Below, piece after piece: positions 15,004-21,478 of a stretch of 21,478 nucleotides of DNA. The DNA is from Jannaschia sp. W003 (lineage in GTDB: Bacteria; Pseudomonadota; Alphaproteobacteria; Rhodobacterales; Rhodobacteraceae). The notes under the pieces were generated by a model. That model was not told the DNA's origin. It made no database searches and was given only the letters and a program-made list of their open reading frames with translations. A program made the position numbers and the translations under genes. The DNA lies in contig NZ_CP083542.1 in NCBI RefSeq assembly GCF_025144335.1, positions 1-21,478 on the forward strand. Direction: 5' to 3'. The number at the start of each line of letters is the position of its first letter. Within the stretch, counting starts at the first letter, position 1.

Positions 15004-15684
15004 TCAGGCGGCGAGGGCGGCCAGGGCGGCGCGGTCGCGCAGGACGATCAGGCCGCCGGCGCCGCGTGCCACGGTCCCCTGGGCAGCCCACCGGCGCAGC
15101 AGCCTGTTGACCGTTTCGCGCGACAACCCGGCGTAGGCGCCCAGATCGCCCTGGCTCAGCCCCCCGCCGATCACGGCGCGTCCGTCCGCATCGGTCTCGT
15201 CCCAGCGGTCGGCGAGGCGCAGCAGGCACCGTGCGAGGCGGGCCGCACCCGACGGCTGGGCCTGCATCTCGGCCATCTCCGAGAGGTTGCGCAGCTTGGC
15301 GCAGAGCTCGGCCACGAGGGCGAGGCCTCCTTCTGGATCGGCGGCCAGCATCCGCAGCACCGCGGCGCGATCGATCTCCACACCGGTGACGTCGGTGGCG
15401 GCGTCGGCGTCGGCGCTGCGCGGCCCGGCATCCAGCAGGGCGATCTCGCCCATCACCTCGCCGGGGCCCATGAAATTGAGGATGGTCTCGCGGCCCGCGG
15501 CGTCCACGATGCCGATCCGGGCGCGGCCCGTCTCGATGAGGATCATCGAGCCGCCCGGCGCGCCGCGCACGTAGATGGACGCTCCCTCGGGCCAGTGCCG
15601 CCGCCGTCCGCCCGCGATCAGCGCGCGTCGAATCCGGGGCGGCATGGCCCCCAGCAGCAGTCCCGTCCGTTCGGCGATTGTCAT
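15004..15684 (-). CDS. Crp/Fnr-family transcription regulator, CRP-like
   Basis: This is a 226-residue protein. It has a cyclic-nucleotide-binding beta barrel (residues about 10-115), a dimerisation helix (about 118-145) and a C-terminal winged helix-turn-helix (about 165-225). The phosphate-binding cassette GEIALLDAGPRSADA (79-93) keeps the Glu80, Arg89 and Ser90 used by CRP to hold cAMP. There is no N-terminal Cys cluster, so it is not an FNR-type iron-sulfur sensor. The recognition helix SRETVNR (188-194) has Arg189, Glu190 and Arg194 in the spacing of E. coli CRP Arg180, Glu181 and Arg185. The chosen ATG follows a GGGGAAGGG ribosome site; the longer upstream reading is not protein-like. 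It is divergent from a gene pair encoding a cyclase-homology protein and probably controls the 211-aa/nitroreductase genes. Effector binding is inferred. Confidence 0.93.
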   Translation of the reverse strand: MTIAERTGLLLGAMPPRIRRALIAGGRRRHWPEGASIYVRGAPGGSMILIETGRARIGIVDAAGRETILNFMGPGEVMGEIALLDAGPRSADADAATDVTGVEIDRAAVLRMLAADPEGGLALVAELCAKLRNLSEMAEMQAQPSGAARLARCLLRLADRWDETDADGRAVIGGGLSQGDLGAYAGLSRETVNRLLRRWAAQGTVARGAGGLIVLRDRAALAALAA

Positions 15685-15798
15685 GGCGCCCTTCCCCGAA
15701 TGCCCGCGGCAGGATCGCAGAGGCGCGCGCGCCGACGCAACCTGGCGGCGATTGACTCGGGCGCGTGGGCCATGCCCAATTGCGGGTGGGGGTTCTCG

Positions 15799-16146
15799 AT
15801 GATCCTTTATGTCCGCTTGTCGGACCTGCATGACGGCGCGCCGGCGGGCCCGTTCCGGCGCCGTGCGGGCCTGCCCGACATCGCGGCGGCACTGGGCCGG
15901 GCCCTCGGAGCGCCGCTCGGGGACGCGCCGCCACCGATGCCGATCCCGTTCGGCGACTCGATGGACCTTCGATTTCCGCCTGGATCGGACGCCCACCTCA
16001 CCGAGGCGGGGCGGCGGCGCCTCGCGGACGTGCCGGTCCTCTTCCTCGCCGGCGCACGCAACCGTCAGATGTCGTCCGAGGCGATGCCGCGGACGGCCGG
16101 ATGGCTGCGCGACGCCTTTGCCGCCTCCTCCCGGCTCCTCGGATGA
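15799..16146 (+). CDS. Short protein with alpha/beta-hydrolase-like C-terminus, possible remnant
   Basis: From ATG at 15799 this gives 115 residues; an ATG at 15772 would add nine, and the choice is uncertain (a GGGTGGGG stretch precedes 15799). The second half reads FPPGSDAHLTEAGRRRLADVPVLFLAGARNRQMSSEAMPRTAGWLRDAF. This resembles the last third of alpha/beta hydrolases associated with GMC-type sterol oxidases: a strand PVLFLAG, an acidic or polar turn, and a closing amphipathic helix. The nucleophile elbow and most of the core are absent, so it cannot be a complete hydrolase. The stop overlaps the cyclase-homology start (ATGA), implying a coupled operon. It may be a degraded gene kept for coupling, or a small protein that only resembles a hydrolase. 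Confidence 0.5.
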   Translation: MILYVRLSDLHDGAPAGPFRRRAGLPDIAAALGRALGAPLGDAPPPMPIPFGDSMDLRFPPGSDAHLTEAGRRRLADVPVLFLAGARNRQMSSEAMPRTAGWLRDAFAASSRLLG

Positions 16147-19100
16147 CCGACCCGACCTCGGACGCCCGGCGCGCCGCGATCCTGGCGGTGGACGTGGTGG
16201 GATCGACCGAGATGGCCCGCCGCGTCGGCCCCGAGGCTGCGCATGCCTGCCTGTCGCAGGTGCGGAAGGCGGTGCGCGCGGCGGTCGAGCGGCATGGCGG
16301 CATCGTGGTGGACGAGGCCGGTGACGGGGTGCTGGCAGCTTTCGGCGCGCATCGCGGCGTCGAGAACGCGGCGCTTCAGGCGTGCCGCGCGGCGCTGGAG
16401 ACACGCGGGCGCCTCGCGGACGGGCTCGCGGTGCGGATGGGCCTTGCGGAGGGCTCGGTGATGGTCGCGCGCGAACGGGGAGGGATCGCCGTGATCGGCG
16501 ACGCGGTGGTCCTGGCCGCACGGCTGGAGCAAGCCGCAGGGCAGGGTGAGATCCTCCTCGATCCGGCCATCGCGGACGAGGTGGGCGGCGCCATCGCGAC
16601 CGCACCCCGCGAGGCCTGCGTGCCCAAGGGCTTCGACGCGCCGATCCGGCCCGCCGCCCTTCTCGGCCTCGCGGCCGGGGCCGCGCCGCCCGCGCCGCTG
16701 GTCGGGCGGCAGGCCGCGCTGCTGGCCGCTCGGGCGGCGCTGTCGGGGGACGCGCGCGGCCGGACCCTCTGGATCGAGGGCGAGGCCGGGATGGGCAAGT
16801 CCCGCCTCGCCGGCGAGGTCGCCGCCGCCCTAACGCCGAGGCGGCCGGTGCTGGTCGGGCGCTGCGCCGACGGGGCCCTCTCGGCGGACCACGCGCCGCT
16901 GATCGGCCTGCTGCGCGACGCCGCCGGGCCCGCCTCGGGTCTCCCCCGCGCGGAGCTCCTCGCCCACCTGCTGGCCGAGGATCCGCGGCGCGGCGACGAT
17001 GGCGCGCTGGCGCGGTTCCTGGGTGCCGCCGGGGACGCCGATCCGGTGACCCGCGCGGAGGCGAACAGGGATTTCCTGTCGGGCCTTATCCTGCGGGTTG
17101 CAGCCCGGCGCGACGCGGCGCTCTGGATCGAGGACGTCCACTGGATCGACGGCGCGAGTCTTGCGGTGCTGCGCGATCTCGGCGCCGCTCCGGTCGACCT
17201 GATCCTGACTGCCCGGCCCGGGCGCGACCCGGCGGCGTTCGGGCGGGCGGCGACGGCCCTGGTGCTCGACCCCATGGACGCCGCTTCGCTCGCCAATGTC
17301 GCGGCGGGGGCGGGCCCGCCCCTCTCGCCGGACCTGGCGCAACTGGTGGCCGAGCGCGCCGAGGGCTTGCCCTTCGCAGCCAAGGAGGTGATCCGCGCCT
17401 TGGGGCAACAGGATCTGCTGGAGCGGCGAGGCGACGGACGCCTGCACCTCGCCGGACCGGCCGGGGTCGTGCTCACCGGCAACTTGCAGCAGATGGTTCT
17501 GTCGCGCACCGACCGCCTGCCCGAGGCGGTGCGCGAGGCGCTGCGCTTCGCGGCGCTCCTGGGGCGCGAGGTGTCGGAGGCGGCCCTGTCGGAGGCCCTC
17601 GGGCGGCCGGCCGACCTAGCGTTGGCGGCGGCGGCGCCCGGGCTGCTCGAGCCGGCCGGTCCCGGCCGTTGGCGGTTCGACCACGCCTTGGTGCGCGACG
17701 CCATCGCCGAAAGCCTGCTGCCCTCGCAGCGTCGGATAGCCCATGGAGCGATCCTCGATGCCCGCGCGCGCGCCGGACCGGCGCGCCCCGAGGAGGCCGG
17801 ACGCCTTGCCAGGCACGCCTTGGGCGCGGGACGCGAGGCGCAAGCCGCGCGTCATCTGGTATCGGCGGCCGCGCACCGCCTCTCGGGTTATGCCGTGCGC
17901 GAGGCGCTGCGCGACTGCGAGCGGGCCGCCGAGATTTCGGCCGAGTTGCCGGATGCGCTCGACGATGCCGCGTACCGTCGCCTCGCCGCGACATGGCTGC
18001 GCGCCCTTGACCATCTCGGCGATTACCGAGCGCTCGACCGGGTGTTCCGCCGCCTGCGCCCGCGCCTAGAGGCGGCCGGGCCCTCGCCGGAGCTGTCCGT
18101 CGCTCGCACGCTCCAGGCCATCGCCGTGTGCCATCTGCGCGACTACGGCGCCGCCGAGGATCTTGCGCGGCGCAGCCTGTGGGAGTCCGAGGCGGCGAAC
18201 GACCGGCCCGGCGCCGCCTGGGCGCGCGCCGCCCTCATGCGGCATCACGACGAGACGGGATGCCCGACGGATGAGATCGTCGCCCTCGCCGAGGAGATCG
18301 GTCCGGCCGCGCGGGCCGCCGGCGACGTCCACCTCGAGATGACGGCGCTCTACCTCCTCAGCTCCGCCTTCCGCTCCGCCGGGCGTCGGCTCGAGGCCCT
18401 GGCCGTGATTGAGCAGCTCGACCGCCTGGAGACCGAGCGGGGGGACCGGCGCGCTGGATCCTACGCGGCTTGGGCGCGGGCGCTGCTGCACGCGATCGAG
18501 GACGATCCCGAAGCGGCCGGCGCGGCGGTCGCGCCCGCCCTGCGGCACGCGATCCCAGGGTCGGGCGATGCGCGCGTGGGCCGGGCCATCGACCTCTACG
18601 CACGCGGCATGCGCGAGGCGCCCGACCCGCTCCTGCCGGAGGTCGATGCGCTCGTGGCCGAAGGCGAGGCGCTCGGCGACATGAACGTCGCCCATGCCGC
18701 GGCGTGGCTGCGGGCCGTGCTCGACCTGCGGGCCGGACGCCTCTCACAGGCGTGGGGCCGGATCGCGAGGCTGGGCCGCGCGGTCGAGGCAGGGGGTAAC
18801 GTCAACCTGATCCGGCAGACGCTCCTGCTGCGCGCCGAAGTCCTCCTGGCGGTGGGAGGCCTGCCGGCGCCGGGCGCGCGGCGCCCCGCCGTCCGCCCCG
18901 GCCTCGCGGACCTGCTCACATGGGCGCGCCTCCGCCCATCTGCGCGGCGCCGTGCCGCGGTCGCGTTGCAGCGATGCCTAGAGATGGACCGCTCCGGCGG
19001 CGGCAGCCATGCGGCGCGGTGCCATCTCGGCCTCGCCCGCCTAGCCGCCGCGACCGGCCGCGCAGGGGTCGCGCGCGGGCATCTTCGATCCGCCCGCGAG

Positions 19101-19181
19101 GCCGCCGCTCGCGAGGACCTCGCCGCATTGGAAGATCTCGCTGCCGGGGCCTTGAGCGAGGAGAGCGGTTCTGCGCGGTGA
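16143..19181 (+). CDS. Class III cyclase-homology / AAA-type ATPase / TPR regulator
   Basis: This is a 1012-residue cytosolic protein starting at the ATG that overlaps the preceding stop; the in-frame ATG at 16101 lies inside that gene. Residues 10-160 form a class III nucleotidyl cyclase domain with metal-binding Asp17 (AVDVVGST) and Asp61 (AGDG) and the transition-state Arg127. The purine-selecting Lys and Asp and the ribose-orienting Asn are replaced by Asp57, Ala116 and Val123, so normal cAMP synthesis is doubtful. Residues about 185-420 form an STAND-like ATPase with Walker A GEAGMGKS (213-220) and Walker B ALWIEDVHWID (about 328-338). The remaining 550 residues are Ala/Arg/Leu-rich helical repeats of TPR type. 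This layout is shared with large signal-integrating ATPases. It is divergent from the Crp-family gene, which suggests a shared signalling circuit. Confidence 0.88.
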   Translation: MTDPTSDARRAAILAVDVVGSTEMARRVGPEAAHACLSQVRKAVRAAVERHGGIVVDEAGDGVLAAFGAHRGVENAALQACRAALETRGRLADGLAVRMGLAEGSVMVARERGGIAVIGDAVVLAARLEQAAGQGEILLDPAIADEVGGAIATAPREACVPKGFDAPIRPAALLGLAAGAAPPAPLVGRQAALLAARAALSGDARGRTLWIEGEAGMGKSRLAGEVAAALTPRRPVLVGRCADGALSADHAPLIGLLRDAAGPASGLPRAELLAHLLAEDPRRGDDGALARFLGAAGDADPVTRAEANRDFLSGLILRVAARRDAALWIEDVHWIDGASLAVLRDLGAAPVDLILTARPGRDPAAFGRAATALVLDPMDAASLANVAAGAGPPLSPDLAQLVAERAEGLPFAAKEVIRALGQQDLLERRGDGRLHLAGPAGVVLTGNLQQMVLSRTDRLPEAVREALRFAALLGREVSEAALSEALGRPADLALAAAAPGLLEPAGPGRWRFDHALVRDAIAESLLPSQRRIAHGAILDARARAGPARPEEAGRLARHALGAGREAQAARHLVSAAAHRLSGYAVREALRDCERAAEISAELPDALDDAAYRRLAATWLRALDHLGDYRALDRVFRRLRPRLEAAGPSPELSVARTLQAIAVCHLRDYGAAEDLARRSLWESEAANDRPGAAWARAALMRHHDETGCPTDEIVALAEEIGPAARAAGDVHLEMTALYLLSSAFRSAGRRLEALAVIEQLDRLETERGDRRAGSYAAWARALLHAIEDDPEAAGAAVAPALRHAIPGSGDARVGRAIDLYARGMREAPDPLLPEVDALVAEGEALGDMNVAHAAAWLRAVLDLRAGRLSQAWGRIARLGRAVEAGGNVNLIRQTLLLRAEVLLAVGGLPAPGARRPAVRPGLADLLTWARLRPSARRRAAVALQRCLEMDRSGGGSHAARCHLGLARLAAATGRAGVARGHLRSAREAAAREDLAALEDLAAGALSEESGSAR

Positions 19182-19408
19182 GACACCCGGATGGTCCCGC
19201 ACTGCACCGCGCGCCGGAACCCGGATGATCCTGTCGGAAGAACCTGACGACCGCTCGATCAACCCAACATCTTCCGCCCACAACGTATAGGCATTGCAAC
19301 GTCCTCACTGGATATACTTGCCGCATTTCTATCGAGGGATCGCAGTGCCTCGGCCGGTGCGCCATGCTTAGACATGAGCGTCTCGATCACACTGCTCTCA
19401 CTCTGAAA
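19182..19408. other. 227-bp gap between the cyclase-like gene and the IS
   Basis: No gene is visible. The right half is AT-richer than the surroundings and contains TATACT near 19313 without a convincing -35 box. A 9-base direct repeat ACCCGGATG occurs twice near the start. The IS terminal repeat begins at 19409; the 8 bases before it do not match the 8 bases after the far end. Confidence 0.4.
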
Positions 19409-20241
19409 GGAACTGTTGCGTTAGCCGGCTGTGCGCAGATGCAGTTCCATGGTCTGCGCGTCAGGCGGCTTGACCGAACAGATCCCCGGACAAAGTGGAT
19501 CTCTCCGCGAACACCCAGTGCCTTGTTCGAGATGTGGCCGTTCTTGATGGTCCGGGTCGTCTCGATCGTCGCAAGCGTCGCCTTGGCGGATCGCAGCGAG
19601 CGGAAAGACCGCCGTGTTCCGAGCAGGCGCTTCGGCGCCGCATGATCGCTCTCGATCCGGTTGTCTCGCCACTTCCGGTCGATATGCAGGATGCTGCCTA
19701 TGTGGGGATCGAATTGGCGGTTCAGGTCTTGGATGGTCTTTCGGTATCCGGGGGCCTTGTCCGGGCAGATGGAGACCGGCCGGTGGAGGCGGGCCCCCTG
19801 GACGGCCTGCTTCAGGGAGGCCTTGGCGGCTTTCGCATCCCGTCTGGTCGTCAGCCGGAAATCGATGAACCGGCCGTTCTGGTTCACTGCCCGCCAGAGA
19901 TATCGCCAGTGCCCGCCGACACGGACATAGGTTTCGTCCGCGTGCCAGTTCAGGCCCCGCCAGCCGCGGTGGGCATACGCACGTCTGGCAATCTCGGGAC
20001 CGAACGTCTGCACCCACCGGAAGACCGTGGCCCGATCCACGATGATCCCGCGCTCCGCCAGCAGATCGGCGACATCCTGGTTCGAGAGCGGACACCGGCA
20101 GCGCCAGCGCACGGCAGGCAGGATCACCTCACGCGGAAGCCGATGTCCCTCGAACGGATCACGGCGCATGGCGTGCCCCGTCTAACCTCGGCATAGGGAA
20201 TGCAGCATCCTCGCCAACCAACCAGCAACGCAATAGTCTCC
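19409..20241 (-). mobile_element. Complete IS6-family insertion sequence (~833 bp)
   Basis: The element carries one transposase gene and imperfect terminal inverted repeats: GGAACTGTTGCGTTAGC at the left, and GGAGACTATTGCGTTGC read inward from the right, with 20241 or 20242 as the end. Length and gene layout fit the IS6 family. The flanking octamers (CTCTGAAA and CCCGGTGC) are not a target duplication, so this copy probably arose by replicative intramolecular transposition or later recombination and not by simple insertion. A 161-bp end of the same element lies inverted at the NOS end of the island. Confidence 0.9.
19461..20169 (-). pseudogene. IS6-family DDE transposase with one-base frameshift near its 3' end
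   Basis: The protein starts MRRDPFEGHRLPREVI and has a helix-turn-helix segment (LSNQDVADLLAERGI...VFRWVQTFGPEI). The catalytic triad is Asp in WHADETYV, Asp in ICPDKAPGYR and Glu in NRIESDHAAPK. After RGEIHFVRG the frame leaves the family's usual ending: the expected LFGQAA and stop are present one frame over, so one extra base lies in the GGGGAT run (19482-19487 as read on the + strand). Without a correction, translation runs past the IS end to a stop at 19387-19389, adding about 25 foreign residues. All catalytic residues precede the shift, so the enzyme may still work. The 161-bp remnant carries the same shift, so the event predates their separation. Confidence 0.75.
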
Positions 20242-20307
20242 CCCGGTGCAGTTATGAGGCTCTGGACGAGTCAACCGAGCGAGAACGCACAATCGCGAAC
20301 CGGACCG

Positions 20308-20871
20308 CTATGACCCACAGCGCTGCGGGAAGGAGGGCAGGGGTTTCTCGAGACGGGCTATAGCGAGTACATGATCCTCGACCCCATCGTAGCGCAACTC
20401 GCAATCCATCAGCCGCAACTGCGGCGCGAAGGCGCGGTGGAACTCGCGCGCGGAAGGGGAGAAGGCGGCTAGGGTGCGCTCCGCGTCGCATCTCTTGTCC
20501 CGGATGCAGAAGTCGACCGACCGATAGAAGGAGGCGATGATCGAGACCGAGAGCACCAGCTCCGGCGCGCGCGCAAAGGCCGCGGTGAGGCGCCCGCCGT
20601 ATTCCGCCGGCGGGCGCGACCGCATCTCGACGCCGGCAGGTTCGAGCAGGAACAACGAGACCCTGTCCCGATGCTGCCCGATATAGTCGCTGTGCCAAGT
20701 CACGATGAGCGATTCCAGCGCCTCGCGCCGCTCGCGGTCCTGCTCCCAATGCTCCTGCCAGAAGAAGGCCGCCGTCGAGGCGATCGCGCCGCCGATGACC
20801 GCGCCGCTGCCGACAAACTTGATCGCGGTCATCGCCCGCTCGGGCAGTCGCGTCCCGATTCGAGCCAGCAT
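20308..20871 (-). CDS. Hypothetical one-pass inner-membrane protein
   Basis: This is a 187-residue protein. The N-terminal MLARIGTRLPERAMTAIKF leads into a single hydrophobic segment (VGSGAVIGGAIASTAAFFW, about residues 20-38). Then comes a charged helical domain (EQDRERREALESLIVTWHSDYIGQHRDRV) and a helix-rich C-terminus with Cys residues at about 128, 135 and 157. This looks like a membrane-anchored helical domain of the DUF4760 kind, a loose resemblance only. Its ATG overlaps the stop of the upstream periplasmic protein gene by one base (TGATG), so the two form an operon. The IS element lies just downstream. No catalytic motif is recognised. Confidence 0.68.
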   Translation of the reverse strand: MLARIGTRLPERAMTAIKFVGSGAVIGGAIASTAAFFWQEHWEQDRERREALESLIVTWHSDYIGQHRDRVSLFLLEPAGVEMRSRPPAEYGGRLTAAFARAPELVLSVSIIASFYRSVDFCIRDKRCDAERTLAAFSPSAREFHRAFAPQLRLMDCELRYDGVEDHVLAIARLEKPLPSFPQRCGS

Positions 20872-21329
20872 CACGGGTTGCTGCGGCAGCTGTCCGGGAG
20901 GACGAGGAACCGGCCCGTAGCGGCGTCGACCTCGATCGCCTCGGGATGCGAGATGAGGCAGTCGAACTCGCGCCCCGAGATCATCAGCACCGGCACGTCC
21001 TCTGGCGCTACCGGCTCGGTGTCGGGCTCGACAGAGAAGGTGGGCTGCGGAAAGAAGTTTTGCGCTTCCCAAGCTTCCAGCTTCTCGACGCGGCTCGGCT
21101 CGGCGGGGCAGGTCCTGAAGTTGAGGACGATCTCGTCGCCCTGCCGGCGGTAAGCTTGCGCGTGCTCGAGGATGCAGCGAAACTCGGGTTCGGTGATCGC
21201 GGCGCTCGTTTGCGCGGCGGCCGGCACGATCCAGAGCAGGGTCGGCACGACGATCGCGGACAAGGACGTGACGAGGATGCGCGTGATGCCCGATCGCTGT
21301 ACCATTCCCCAGTTCGTCCTGACCGCCAT
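20871..21329 (-). CDS. Small exported protein with duplicated Cys motif
   Basis: This is a 152-residue protein. The ATG at 21329 is chosen because AAAGGA lies 4 bases upstream and because it places a good signal peptide (SLSAIVVPTLLWIVPAAAQ, cleavage near residue 40) at the N-terminus; longer readings add unlikely sequence. The mature part contains two similar units of about 27 residues. One is EFRCILEHAQAY...DEIVLNFRTC and the other EFDCLISHPEAI...GRFLVLPDSC, each with a Cys at both ends that could form one disulfide. A charged, Pro-rich linker separates them. It is probably periplasmic and presumably partners the membrane protein encoded next. The family is not recognised. Confidence 0.7.
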   Translation of the reverse strand: MAVRTNWGMVQRSGITRILVTSLSAIVVPTLLWIVPAAAQTSAAITEPEFRCILEHAQAYRRQGDEIVLNFRTCPAEPSRVEKLEAWEAQNFFPQPTFSVEPDTEPVAPEDVPVLMISGREFDCLISHPEAIEVDAATGRFLVLPDSCRSNP

Positions 21330-21372
21330 AATCCTTTCCCTGGCATGGTTGCAGCCGACACCTTCCATGTCC

Positions 21373-21478
21373 ATGACATACGAGACCGTGGCCCTGCGCG
21401 GCGGAGGCGTCGGGGTCGCGGCGCACGGCATGATCGAGCGCGGTGATGCGACCCGCCTGCGCGAGGCCTGGAGGTCTC
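21373..21478 (+). CDS. Possible start of a divergent gene, cut by window end
   Basis: An ATG at 21373 (or at 21367 in the same frame) opens a frame that runs to the window edge. It begins MTYETVALRGGG and continues with VGVAAHGMIERGDATRLREA, with G/C-ending codons and a helix-like pattern. No strong ribosome site is visible, and the 35 residues seen are too few for a family call. It would be transcribed divergently from the exported-protein gene, with a 43-bp gap between the starts. Confidence 0.35.
   Translation, partial: MTYETVALRGGGVGVAAHGMIERGDATRLREAWRS

Noticed and set aside
15004..15684. FNR-type oxygen sensor or NO-sensing Dnr/Nnr protein
   Set aside because: No N-terminal Cys cluster, the recognition helix lacks the FNR pattern, and the nearby operator is TGTGA-type, not TTGAT-N4-ATCAA.
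15685..16605. Upstream extension of the Crp-family reading frame
   Set aside because: The extension is Arg/Pro-rich and antisense to the cyclase-like gene; the ATG at 15684 has a good ribosome site and gives the normal Crp length.
19401..20249. Target-site duplication around the complete IS
   Set aside because: The octamers on the two sides differ, also when one is reverse-complemented or the end is shifted by a base.
1..21478. tRNA, rRNA, riboswitch or CRISPR array
   Set aside because: No cloverleaf, conserved rRNA segment, known riboswitch core or regularly spaced repeat array was seen on either strand.

Overview
The window is GC-rich, densely packed bacterial DNA. Genes overlap by 1-11 bases (GTGA, ATGA and TGATG junctions), codons end mostly in G or C, and the protein types fit an alphaproteobacterium, probably close to Rhodobacterales. 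The lineage is inferred from style and gene content; no rRNA or tRNA gene is present to settle it.

Left part (2-5679, + strand): three secreted proteins in a row. The first is a very large, 5'-truncated protein with a von Willebrand factor type D (VWD) domain, a second degenerate VWD-like domain and a module of about 70 residues repeated three times. Next come a small exported protein with a VHL-beta-like domain behind an Ala/Pro linker, and an exported protein made of two related halves. Together they look like an envelope or extracellular protein-interaction set. A 447-bp stretch without a recognisable gene follows.

Middle-left (6127-8971, - strand): a divergent Hsp70/actin-fold ATPase, overlapped by the 3' part of an unknown partner gene. 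The 5' end of that partner was removed by an IS6-family event, leaving a 161-bp IS end at 8972-9132.

Central island (9133-19181). On the - strand, from right to left: a Crp-type regulator, an unknown 211-aa protein, a nitroreductase-fold flavoprotein, a GT4 glycosyltransferase, a cobalamin-binding-type radical SAM protein, and a nitric oxide synthase oxygenase (NOS) whose start overlaps the radical SAM stop. On the + strand: a short alpha/beta-hydrolase-like protein and a 1012-aa cyclase-homology/ATPase/TPR regulator. The NOS next to a cobalamin-type radical SAM enzyme, a glycosyltransferase and a nitroreductase is the best candidate here for an undescribed NO-dependent modification or small-molecule pathway. 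A perfect E. coli-type CRP site (TGTGA-N6-TCACA) lies just upstream of the 211-aa gene, and the recognition helix of the adjacent Crp protein carries the matching R-E-x3-R residues. A regulatory link from Crp to the 211-aa/nitroreductase pair is therefore supported from both sides.

The island is bounded by inverted copies of one IS6-family element: the 161-bp end on the left and a full ~833-bp copy on the right (19409-20241). They are identical at 160 of 161 positions and share a one-base frameshift in the transposase 3' end. The island may have been moved or inverted by the element. To the right (20308-21329, - strand) is a two-gene pair, a periplasmic protein with a duplicated Cys motif and a one-pass membrane protein, followed by the start of a possible divergent gene cut by the window edge. 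No CRISPR array, tRNA or rRNA was seen.
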